Assembly: GCA_035222895.1 (NCBI GenBank)
Contig: JAVYIG010005298.1
Coordinates: 1 to 64,000 of the forward strand
Reading direction: 5' to 3'
DNA: 64,000 bases
Source of the DNA: Strongylocentrotus droebachiensis
Lineage: Eukaryota; Echinodermata; Echinoidea; Camarodonta; Strongylocentrotidae
Under the pieces are notes generated by a model. The model saw nothing but the letters and a program-made list of their open reading frames with translations, was not told where the DNA came from and did no database searches. Below, in pieces: positions 47,598-57,847 of this stretch (positions are counted from its first letter, which is position 1; the number at the start of each line of letters is the position of its first letter). The position numbers were made by a program, and so were the translations under genes.

Positions 47598-48519
47598 TAA
47601 AATACGAACGAAAGAATGTACAAAGAAAAAGAAAGGAAAAAAAAACACACAACAACAACAGAGAAGCAGCCTGCTGGATAGCCCATTTTCTGGTCTTTCA
47701 TGGGGACCAGGACAAAAAAGTAGTGGAAAAGAAAAAAAAAAAGATTGGGGAGCCAGCAGATATGAAACTGACAATTTTTCGCTGTAGAATTAAAACTACA
47801 AAATACATTAAAAAGCTGTCTACTCTTCATATCCTCTCTCATCTTTTTCCACAAACATATCTTCCTTTTCTGTAGATATACATATACATTGTTTGTATTG
47901 TTTTTATATCTACGACCCTCTAAAGTCTTGCATTAGGACAGCAGCTCATTAACTGGATAAAACTGAAAATGAATACAATTAATTAAGGAACAATTTCAAA
48001 ACCGACGATTCGTCATCCGTGACAAGAAAGATTGTATCGTTTTACTAATTAGAGAGGCCGCAAAAATATCTACCCGGTTTTGGTATGGGTCGAGTTGTCG
48101 CAAACCTCTTGCGCTATATTGTGCAATCACCGCATATACTCTATGCATGCGGCTACAGGTACCAACCATGGTAAACAACACACGTCGCCGAAGTTCTCTG
48201 ATTGATCTGCATCCGAGTTTCAGACCGGACACAGTCGACAGTCTCTGCATCGTAATTAATTATTAAGTTTAGATTCAGCTCATCTCTTCGTAATATTTCG
48301 CCTTCCTTTCTTGATCGGCGTGAGTGAGGTAAGGAATTAGATTCAGTGAGAGTCAGAGAGAAAGTCATTGAAAGTTGGTCATGTTGGTTGAGTCATTTAT
48401 TTCGTGGATTTTTCATTTATCGACCTGGGCTGATGAACTTGAAGATGAATGAAACAATGAATAAAATTAAAAGTGCATGATCGATGATGATCAAAAGGAG
48501 GGAGATATTCCGGACAAGG
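47598..48519. other. Intergenic interval, no gene seen
   Basis: No conserved coding sequence. An A-rich stretch lies at 47625-47745. Confidence 0.4.
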
Positions 48520-49373
48520 CAGAGATGCCAACCGTTACGGTTTCGCCGTATTTGTTACGGTTTTAATGCTCTTGTTACGGCGTTACGGTAAACAATCAAA
48601 AGGTTACGGGGAAACGATAAATAAAAGTACATTATAGCGATTGCCGCCTTATCACATAGCCTCCGTACACAGCGCTGCATGTTGCACGCAATTACTCATA
48701 AGTTCACTGAATTTGACTACACTGGATAGGCATTTTCGCGCACATGGTCCGTCCGCCGCCATCTTGTTTAATTCCGAAACAACACGGCCGCCGTCATTAC
48801 TGTTTTGATACTAGTATACTACGTGCGGTCGTGCATTTTGGGGGGAGCATGGTGGTGGATGATCGTGCGCGCGCCGCCCGCAATACCCATTCAAAGTATA
48901 GTAGCGAAGACTTCGGTGATTCAGCGGGCGCATTTCAAGTGCGGTATACGGTGTGTTGTTGTTCATGAACGCCGGGCCTAGCGGCCTGGGCTGGTGTGTC
49001 TGTGGTACTGGTGAGTGTACGTGTGCGTGTGTAGGATACGAGTTCTGCCATTTGACTGTGGATTTGAATTTGCCGTTCGACGCTTGAACGAGGTGTTTTC
49101 TTCTTGAATATTATCATGGATTCACTCAAAAGAGCGAGTACCCAAGGAGGAGATCCTTTGACTGCAAACAGATTAAAAAAAACGTTTTTATGCACATCTT
49201 TATTTTGGACTTAAAAATGGTAGGTTCGAAATGCAGTAAGAGTGATTGGGTGTTTGTGTACGTTTTCCGCGAAAATTATGCTGCGGTGTCTTGCGTTACG
49301 GAAAGACCCCCATTTGTTACGGACAAATGTGGTAAATGTTACTGACAGCCATCCTATAGGGTTGGCATCTCTG
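48520..49373. mobile_element. 854-bp TIR element with 6-bp target duplication ACAAGG
   Basis: ACAAGG occurs at 48514-48519 and at 49374-49379. Between them the ends CAGAGATGCCAACC and GGTTGGCATCTCTG are perfect 14-bp inverted repeats. GTTACGG recurs five to six times in the first 90 bases and twice near the right end (GTTACGGAAAGACC, GTTACGGACAAATG), like transposase-binding subterminal repeats. The middle (48740-49010) is GC-rich, with a YY1-type CGCCATCTTG at about 48758 and a strong donor (CTG|GTGAGT) at 49010. There is no transposase frame. Confidence 0.85.
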
Positions 49374-49442
49374 ACAAGGATGTAGACACGGTGATTTGCA
49401 GAAACTGCAGAATGCCAAAAAGAATCAGTTAAGAAGGGCCAT

Positions 49443-49467
49443 GGGGGGGGGGGGGGGGGGGGGGGGG
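49443..49467. repeat. G25 homopolymer run
   Basis: An uninterrupted run of 25 G at the left edge of the truncated element that starts at about 49470. Length is likely uncertain because of sequencing error. Confidence 0.9.
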
Positions 49468-49469
49468 TT

Positions 49470-49908
49470 GTCAGAGAATTAGGATCATCCGCATAATCCT
49501 TGTAAAAGCGAACAAATACTGAAATAGCGCCATAAAAGAAAAGAATCAGCCACATTTTCATGGACGCTTCTTTTTTTCGGCGCTCTGCAGGTTTCGGTTC
49601 CGGATTACGTGTAATAAAATACCCCCACTTCACCGTCCACTTTATTGGGTTGACCGTCTTCCCGAGGATTTATCGCTCATATTACATGAAAGTCTCTGTA
49701 CAAAGTCAATGTGAAATACAATGTACATCAAGTCTTTCAAGAAAATCATTGCGGAATCCGTTTTTTGCATTGCCAACGCGCGGATGGGAAATAATCGTCC
49801 GCGAAAATGTGGACAATCCTTATTTTTTTGGGTGTGACTGTCCGTGCTTACAAAGATGATCCTCGTTTATGTGAACGATCCTTATTCTCGGACCAGAGCT
49901 CCTACTGG
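49470..49908. mobile_element. TIR element, GGTCCGAGAATAAGGATCGT family, left end lost
   Basis: The right end ACGATCCTTATTCTCGGACC, AGAGCTCCTACTG matches the complement of the family start at 20803 and 42260. The left side begins at TCAGAGAATTAGGATCATCC right after the G run. The inner block TTTTTTTCGGCGCTCTGCAG is shared with the 42260 copy. It lies upstream of ZNF622 coding exon 1. Confidence 0.75.
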
Positions 49909-50147
49909 TGCAAGTAAAATAAGCATTGCCTGGGCCGGGTACAATGCAAACCCAGTAATATGCATGCAACCAGTGGTGAAAACTATAGAACTGATGCAAG
50001 TGTTGTGCAACAATTTATTATTATTCCTGAAGAATTGATGATGAGCAAGATAGAGGTCTTTAAAATGTAGACTTAACTTCATAGTTTTTACAATTTCTTA
50101 CATTTCTTTTGTACAGATACCCAAGGCTGAGCTACAATACAAGTACC

Positions 50148-53100
50148 ATGTCTGCTCCGGTGTTCACATGCATCTCGTGCCGAGTGGCATTCGCCAGTAT
50201 GGACCTCCAGAGGGCCCACTACAAGTCGGACTGGCATCGCTACAACCTCAAGCGCAAGGTCGCTGAGCTGCCCCCTGTCACTGCCTCCGAGTTCAAGCAG
50301 CGGCTGCTCGCCCAACAGTCCAAGACCGCAGAGGAAGCGCGAGACACGTCTACGAGATGTGGCGTCTGTGGGAAGCACTTCGGCACAGAGAACGCCTACA
50401 ATAACCACCTACAGTCCAAGAAGCACAAAGAAGCAGAGGCTAAGATGAAAGCAGCTTCCAGTGCGGCCACTGGCGACGAGGTCTCGATCAAGAATGCAAA
50501 GAACAAGCGTGACCAAGCGAAGGTTGATGCGTACGAAGGACAGAAGATGATGAGGGAAGGGGCCGAGAACAAGAAAGAACAGAAGATTGAAGACAATGCC
50601 GCACCGTCATCATCACCATCGTCATCATTGTCCAGTTCCAGAAAGGGCAACAAACCTGCAGTACCTGCTCAGGCGGATGATGATGAAGTCATGGAGGATG
50701 AGGAGAAGGAAGCAGAGTGGGAGGATGTAGAAGGAGAAGAGATACCACCTACAGACTGCCTCTTCTGCAGTCGATCATCGTCATCGATAGAAAAGAACCT
50801 TCATCACATGACCGTCTCTCATAGCTTCTTTCTGCCCAATGTTGAATTCATTGTCGACATGGAAGAACTGTTGACATATCTTGGTAAGAAGAATAGAATA
50901 GCTGCTTTATGATGTGAGTTAACAATTAACAGAGACTTTGATGTTAAGTGGCATGACTTTAACAAGTATTTAATAGGAAGGCTGTTTTGCTACATCTCAA
51001 AACAAGGAATAAGATGTATCTTGTAATATTGAATTGTAGAGAGTGTTTAGCCTGGGAAGGATGAGACTATATCTGTAATTGAATCTTTTTTAATTCTCTT
51101 TAGAATACTGATTTTACTCTCATAATTTTTACTTTTATACTTTTATTTTGTAATATATTTTGATTTAATGATTTGATTTAATTCATCAAAATTTGAATTG
51201 TTCCAGTGCAGTGAGTAGCCAAGGATACTTTTCTGAGCATGAAATGATTTAAGCAATAACTCCTAGAGAGAGACAGCTTTATTCCAAGGGAAAAGCTAGT
51301 GACTGAGGTTCACTTTTCATTTCAGATTTGGTAAAATTACAGTTACAGTATCTGCAAACAAAATGGTGACTTTTCCCCCACTTTTCTATGGATAGCTGAG
51401 AAATGCCCTCCTGACATATCTTTTTTTTTCTCAAAGTGTTTTGATATTTTCTAGAGTTGATTTCATTTGTCCATTTCCTGTCGTTATTTCTTCCTGTACT
51501 TCTGTAGGTGTCAAGGTTGGGTGTGACTTCACGTGTCTTTGGTGTAACAACAAGGGAAAGGCCTTCTACTCACTGGATTCAGTTCAGAGACATATGAGAG
51601 ATAAGGGCCACACTAAGATGCTCTATGAAGGAGACGCCATCTATGAATATTCAGAATTCTATGACTTCAGGTAATTATTATTTTTTAATATTTTTTTAAA
51701 GATCTTTTAAATTTCAGGTAATTAATTGGGTTGCCTTTTATCATTTTGATTTTGTTTTATGAAAGCAAAGAAGTGACTTGCCTTCGTAGGTTCGCATTTC
51801 CAGGTGTGGTGTATTTCATATGATTAAAGATTACTTACAGCACATTCAAGCGAAAAAATGATTTCACAAAATTGTATTTAAACTGCATTGACATTTTTGC
51901 AGAGATTTATTATTAACTTCCATGTGTGCAAAAACTATGCGCGTGTGTCGACTTCTCTACTCTTGTGTTACTGTCAACTTTATTCAGAATGTGAAAGAGA
52001 TATTTAAACTTGCATACCGGTATATCTTTACCAAAATGACTTTTATGCTGAAATTTCAAGCATAGATACCAGCACACAATCCTGAATACACTGGGCAAAA
52101 CAATTTGTTGTTGTTGATAGATTAGATCTGTTGAAGTGATAAATAATTTTCATTTTCATTTTTAACCACCAGGAAAAGTTATCCAGACTTTGATGCAAAG
52201 AACGGAGGTGCGGTAGGAGGCGAGGTGAAGGAGGGTGAGGAGGAAGATGAAGAAGAAGAGATGGACCTAGGCAGCTGTGAGATGAAGGAGGAAGGGTTTG
52301 AGCTTACACTGCCCTCTGGTAAGTACGCAGAGCTATTATTTTCCTTTTACTGGGAAGGGGAAAGCTTTTAGGATAAAGACGGAGTGCTATGAGCTTATGC
52401 TGCCCTCTGGTGATAACATAGGGATAGTTTATTGTATTTCTTTGACAAGGTTATAATATACAATGAGTAAGTGCAGTTAAATCTGCTCTGAGTGACTTTC
52501 TGTATAGAAGGACCACTTTTTTATAACAACCACATGTTTTGTTTCCCCATTGATAGAATATCTCATTGAATCCTGCATTTCATTTACAGAGGAAGTTGTA
52601 CATTTAAGAACCCTTTCCTGTCTTTTCCTGTGCAGGTCTATCACACAGGTTTCCCTTTATTTAGGTCCAATGAAGATTCAGAGAATATTCATATAAAATT
52701 CTATATCTGTTATAAGAAATTCTTGTTTGCTTTAAAGTCCTTGAAGTTGAATGGCAGATAAATAGTATATTTGTAAAGCACTTAGAGACATTTGTATTAA
52801 GCGCTATATAAAAGCTAAATATTATTATTTTATTTATGAATTAAACCAGAATGAAAGTAATACTCTATTCATCTTTTGAGATGGCTAAGAAGTAGAGGAG
52901 TGATCTAGTAACCAGGAGGTCCCGTGTTAGAAATCAAGTTGATGCTCTATTGACCTTTGGTAAGGCATTTATCCTCATTACCAAGTTCCTCAGAGAGGAT
53001 CTAAAGCGGTCGGTTCCCTGGTTGCTTACTTATAAGGTGCTTATAAGTAAAATCAAACAAACAAACAAACATTTAATTGTGAGATTCATCATTAAATACT

Positions 53101-54400
53101 GATGATATTGCCATCACAAATGTATTGATAACAAATTTGATCACCATTTTCATGTTTGCGTTGCAGGAATCAAGATTGGTCACAGGGAGCTTAGCAAGTA
53201 CTACAAGCAGAACCTTCCCCTAGAGAGACGAGTCAACAAGAAGAATCCCGCCCTCATTGGTAGATTGATGACACAGTATAAGGCCCTCGGATGGCATGGT
53301 CTCAAAGGTAAGCATACTGTTCAAGTTTTTAATGCCCCACTGTACTACTTATATGGCAAAAAATGCCTAAGTGGTATCCGTTGGTCCCCCATGATCCCCT
53401 ATTTCTTATGTTTATTGAGAGCTGAGTTGACGAGATAGCCACCTGCCAGTGACCACGCTGGGTGGTCTAATCCCTTCTGGCCAAACTAGTGCAGACAGGC
53501 TTTAAAGCAAATAGTTATCTCTCCATCTGAGGCTTTTGGGCAAGTCCAATCTCTTTTGTCCTATATGTTATGAACCCCACCTTGGAGTGTATGTGATTGT
53601 TGCATGAAGCTATTAGCCTTAAGCTATGGTCACAAATCAGAGCAGCGACTGACCGATCAGTAGCCTGGTCGGTCGCTGCTGGAATAAGGCATCGCCCAGC
53701 GATTAGGTCGGTGCCCGGGCGGCAACCGCCCAGGCACTGAGCGTATTTTGGGCGGCGAGTGAAAAGTGAGCAGGCGCCGCCCAAATTTTAACTCCGCGCT
53801 AAAACTTCAGTGGCGACCGAGCGATGCCCTAAAAACGAGCGGTGCCTGGGCAGCCGCCGGCCAGAATTGGTTAAAAACTCGCCGCTCGGCCGCCGAGCAG
53901 GCTACTTTTGGTAATGTGACCATAGCATTACTAGTGATCAAATCAGACCAAATATGTATGAGTTATAATTATAATCAATTTGTAATATAGGAGAATGTTA
54001 TTAACAATAACAAAATACCTGAAAGTTTGAAGAAAAATGATGAACGTATGAATGAGAACAATAGAAATAATATTCATACAATGTTACAAATATTGCCTAG
54101 ATATCATCATAGTCAATTTGAAAAGAATCATGTATCAGTGTCACCTTCTTCCTATAATCCTAGGGACCATTTTCTTAATATGTCTGTGAAAAAAAAGGAA
54201 GAGAGTGTCTTTCAATATTAGATCTTTTATAACATGCCTCTTTTCTATATCTCTCTCTCTCTCTCTGTTCAGGAGAAGCGTCTGAGAAGATGATTCGTGA
54301 CCTCCGCTATGTTCAGAAGTTCCGCAGTAAGAAGTATCTCTCACTCGGAGTCAGGGCCAACAAATTCCAGACGTATTTCCGATGCCAGAACCCAATATAG
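50148..54400 (+). CDS. ZNF622: Zinc finger protein 622 (REI1-like), complete, five coding exons
   Basis: Exons 50148-50883, 51508-51670, 52173-52318, 53167-53307 and 54273-54400 join in phase to 437 aa. Yeast Rei1/Reh1 and animal ZNF622 are cytoplasmic late 60S maturation factors. Finger 1 is C8, C11, H24, H30 in the family sequence (CRVAFASMDLQRAHYKSDWH); finger 2 is C71, C74, H87, H93. A Lys/Glu-rich linker and an acidic stretch follow. Finger 3 has DCLFC and HHMTVSH; finger 4 has FTCLWC and HMRDKGH. The end is LGVRANKFQTYFRCQNPI. The in-frame upstream ATG at 50109 lies before the acceptor (AG at 50115-50116) and is intronic, so ATG 50148 is the start; a 5' non-coding exon must exist upstream. 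Slightly shorter than human (477 aa), mainly in linkers. Confidence 0.95.
52750..52830. repeat. LINE-like 3' tail, plus orientation
   Basis: TTTGTAAAGCACTTAGAGAC and AAGCGCTATATAAAAGC, then ATTATTATTTTA. It is the complement of the tail family at 6787 and 45055. It lies in ZNF622 intron 3. Confidence 0.65.
53390..53510. repeat. Dispersed repeat, TTTAAAGCC...GATTAGACC family, inverted copy
   Basis: Complement of the block series at 3786: TTGAGAGCTGAGTTGA, GATAGCCACCTGCCAGTGAC, GTGGTCTAATCCC and GCTTTAAAGC. It lies in ZNF622 intron 4. Confidence 0.65.
53623..53926. mobile_element. GC-rich foldback element, GCTATGGTCACA ends
   Basis: GCTATGGTCACA at the left mirrors TGTGACCATAGC at the right. 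The 304-bp inside is far richer in GC than its surroundings and is full of inverted GCGACCGAGCG, GGTCGGTCGCTG and CGGCCGCCGAGC-type pieces. It lies in ZNF622 intron 4. Confidence 0.85.
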
Positions 54401-54790
54401 ACCTCCTTTCACAGTTACTGCCAAACTTGTTCTTCATGACCACCTCTTTGTTGAGGCCACCTGTCTATAGCGGTCCCTTTACTGATTGTTTACAAGAGAA
54501 CCTGTGTTGTAGAACTTGTCCAGAAAGACCATTTGTCTACAGTGTTCAATTTTTGTGTTTCCCTTGGGTAGCCTTTAAAGACAGGTTTGATTGTACTTAT
54601 ATTTCAGTGAAACCTGTATATAAAGACCACCAAAGGGAGACAAGAAAAGTGGTCTTCTTATAAGCTGTTGATCTTTCTGTTCAGGTTTCTGGCTTTAATA
54701 CAGGATGCAATGAGAAACACTTTTCAAGGGAAACAACAAATTTATTTATAGACACGTGGTCTTTCTATACAGGTGGTTGTGAAGGCAAGT
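54401..54790. mobile_element. Tigger/pogo-like repeat cluster in the ZNF622 3' UTR
   Basis: Right after the stop codon come repeated, diverged blocks: GACCACCTCTTTG, GGCCACCTGTCTATAG, CAGTGAAACCTGTATATAAA and GACAGGTTTGATTGTA. They are typical of the CAGT(C/A)AAACC family at 29075 and 63038. The ZNF622 coding sequence therefore abuts mobile DNA. Confidence 0.65.
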
Positions 54791-54927
54791 TTGACTACAT
54801 TTACCCTTGTACTTTTGTCTTTTGAACATCATTATGTGTATGATTTGTATTCTTCGTCCCTTCCTTAAAGGTATTACAAAATACCTTGATGGTATACAAA
54901 AAAGTTTTATGAAAGTGCTGTTTGATA

Positions 54928-54933
54928 AATAAA
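54928..54933 (+). promoter_or_regulatory. Candidate ZNF622 poly(A) signal
   Basis: AATAAA 528 bases after the stop, followed within 20-60 bases by T- and GT-rich sequence. It is the first full hexamer downstream that I noticed. Confidence 0.4.
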
Positions 54934-57398
54934 ATAGTAGAGTAACTGTTTGCTTTTTTGTATAAGTACATGTATATTATTATAATTGCCCATTCTTTTA
55001 CAAATCATGCATTTGCAGATTGATGTCCCTTTTTCTTTGATGATATAAAAAAATCCAGCGTTCTGAGAATAATATTTGACAATAAATCATTCATATGAAA
55101 TCTATGACCAGTATGTCTCAAGTATATATGATATAGATGCAACAATAAATAATACCAATTCCAACAAAATTGTATTCATAAATAGTTTATTTCTGTAGCT
55201 CAAGGCTTGCATAATCTGTGTATAACGTAATTTGTACATTGCAAACATTACAAGTAGTAAATAAACGAATCAAAATAGTTTAAGACAAACGGAACATAAT
55301 ATTTAACATATAATACTTTACAAGCACACAACAAACAAATACAATTTTGTATGTTAACAACGTATGGACTTGTATGGCACTTTTGCCATAGGAAACAGGC
55401 ACTTGTTTTATAAAAGCTGTTATTACATATATATCATCCAGGCTGTAGGGTAGATTGATGTTTCCAAATGCAATATTCAAAGCAAAAATATAAACAATAC
55501 ATGGCAAAAAGAAGAGAAAACAAGAGAGAGAGAGAGAGTGGATAAGGAGCAAACATGTTTACTGACATAAGGCATGATAATTGAGATTTTTTTGCAAAAA
55601 TTACCATCTATCAGTACATTATTTGATTCTGAATCATTCAAGAAACTTTCGACATTGATTAGTAATGTAGCTATATTTCAGTGTATTTCTTACAATATCA
55701 ACATAATTTCCGAGTAATTGCTAGCTAGCTATCTGGAATTAACATTCTAAATAAATGTTTCACAGCAACACATGTTCTTGTGCTTTGCAATTTTTAAAAG
55801 GCACAGATAGCATACTACAATACTCACACGTTTAAGTATTTCTGTAACAAAAATAAAATCTTTTATCAACATTATTCTACATCTTAACCAAGTGCAATCA
55901 CCATGCATACAAATTCAGTGCTCTTTCTATTTTCATGAAAATTTGACATTCACAAACTGCCACAGGTAAACATAATCGGTAGTTATTGGTTAAATTTTCA
56001 GTGCAACTTCTACTGTTAAAATTACAATCTATTATTTGATTTATAAGGCACAGTTTGTGATAAGCATTTATGTATTGCTAATTATTATTATTATTATGGT
56101 TAGTGAGTATTCACAAATTAAACTTTGTGTAACTCCATGTTGTAGCCTTTCGTGTATGAAAAGGGTGGTGAAAAAGACTTTACGGAGTATGACTGCCCGG
56201 AATGAAAAATATTTTGAAATGCAGCTATTAAATATCCACATAAAATTTCAGCTCATTTTGATTTCATGAGCCCCTCTTTCTTTCTTCTTCTTTTCATTTG
56301 AACAACAAAAACACGTCTTTGTAGCTATACAAAATGTGGAAAAGTGGAATGACTGTTACTTTGTGTATTCAAGGTCCTGTGAAAATACATTACCAATTTG
56401 ATAAATATCAGCTGCCAATTCTTACACTGTGAACTGTCAACCCACCCTTCGTGTTTCCCTTGATGCTTTCATGATTATTGCATGTATCTTTGTGAGTGCC
56501 GATATCTTCTTTACCAATTTTTAACAATATTGTAGACAAAAGGTCTTCCTTACTAGCTACTATTCTTTTCTACATCTTATGCAAATATTGCATTAAACCG
56601 ACTCAAATTAAGCACTCTAAATCTTCCTGCAAACACTTACTTCCAAAGGGTCTCTTCAGATAGGTGTATTGATTACAGAAACATTCACACGATACTACTC
56701 ACAACTGCTCAATACAGTACAAGCAGTTTTCCTTTTTTACATCTCATCTTCATTTTGGCAAGAAGCTGACTAAAAGTAAGCTTTCTTTCTGCTAATGGTC
56801 AGTTCTTTGATACTTCAGTAAGGCCTTAGTTTCTTGACCACAAACAAAACTCATCTACAGCGCTGTTTTTGATAACACATTCCTATGCCTTGCACAACTG
56901 CTCATTATGGTACTAGCTACTTTCTTCTCCACACTTATCATCTTACCCACATTTCTTGTGAAACTGACTCAATTTGAGATACTTTTCCACTAATAGCCCC
57001 AACCAGAAGGTGCTGTACAGCTGCTTGATACAGTGTTATATACCTCACTTAAGAAATCCAGCCATCTGATTGGTCGAATTGCATTCATAAACTTCAACTG
57101 TTCCTGTAAAATTCCCGGTAACCATGCATAAACATTTCAATATTTTTTAATAACCATGGTTACTCCATGGTTACCCCATAGGTTTACATGTTAAATATCT
57201 TCCGCTTGGAGCCAGAAGGGAGAAGGGCAGTGTTGCCAATTTAGGGAATAGAGTATAAATAGAGCGTATGTACAGTACATGTCATACAGAAATGTGATGT
57301 GAAATGAAAAATATTTTTTATTTTTTATTTTTTAGTCTATTTTTTTTCGGCATATAAAAGTATTAATGACTGCTTTATTTTTTTTCGGCATATAAAAG
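54934..57398. other. Interval between ZNF622 and SMARCAL1 3' ends
   Basis: AT-rich, no recognisable coding sequence on either strand and few obvious repeats. It probably holds 3' UTR of SMARCAL1 on the minus strand, plus spacer. A 38-base direct repeat (TCGGCATATAAAAGTATTAA, then TGACTGC) lies at 57347-57415. Confidence 0.4.
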
Positions 57399-57560
57399 TA
57401 TTAATGACTGCTTTAATATTCGAGAAATAGTTGTTTTCATACGCTCTCGGGAAGGTTACAATTGGGCTATTCCCCTCGGCAAGCCTCGGGGAATAGCACA
57501 ATTCTAACCTTCCCTTGAGCGTAATAAAACAACTATTTCTCTCAAAGCAGTCATTAATAC
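57399..57560. mobile_element. Foldback element with GC-rich hairpin centre, copy 2 of 3
   Basis: GTATTAATGACTGCTTT..GAGAAATAGTTGTTTTCATA pairs with AAAACAACTATTTCTC..AAAGCAGTCATTAATAC. The centre is CCCCTCGGCAAGCCTCGGGG. Arms are about 70 bp with mismatches. Confidence 0.85.
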
Positions 57561-57847
57561 TATACTATTTACTTTTCTTCCCTACCTCTTACTAACATTT
57601 CTCCTCTAACTTCATAGAATTGAACACTATTTCCCCAGATGGCCACCTACAGAAGATCTCTACAGTTCATTCTTGCTTTCTTGATCACTTAACACATCCA
57701 CTGGTCTCTCTTCAAGATGAAATTCCATTATCTTGACCAACTGCTCCATACAGTACTAGCTACTTTTCTTCTCTACATTTTACCCATATGATTTCATGAA
57801 ACTGACTTAAATTGATCGTGGAAAAATACCACTCCTAGAAATTCCCT

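Noticed and set aside
50109-50147. Upstream in-frame ATG for ZNF622
   Set aside because: It lies before the AG acceptor at 50115-50116 and is therefore intronic; conserved sequence begins at ATG 50148.
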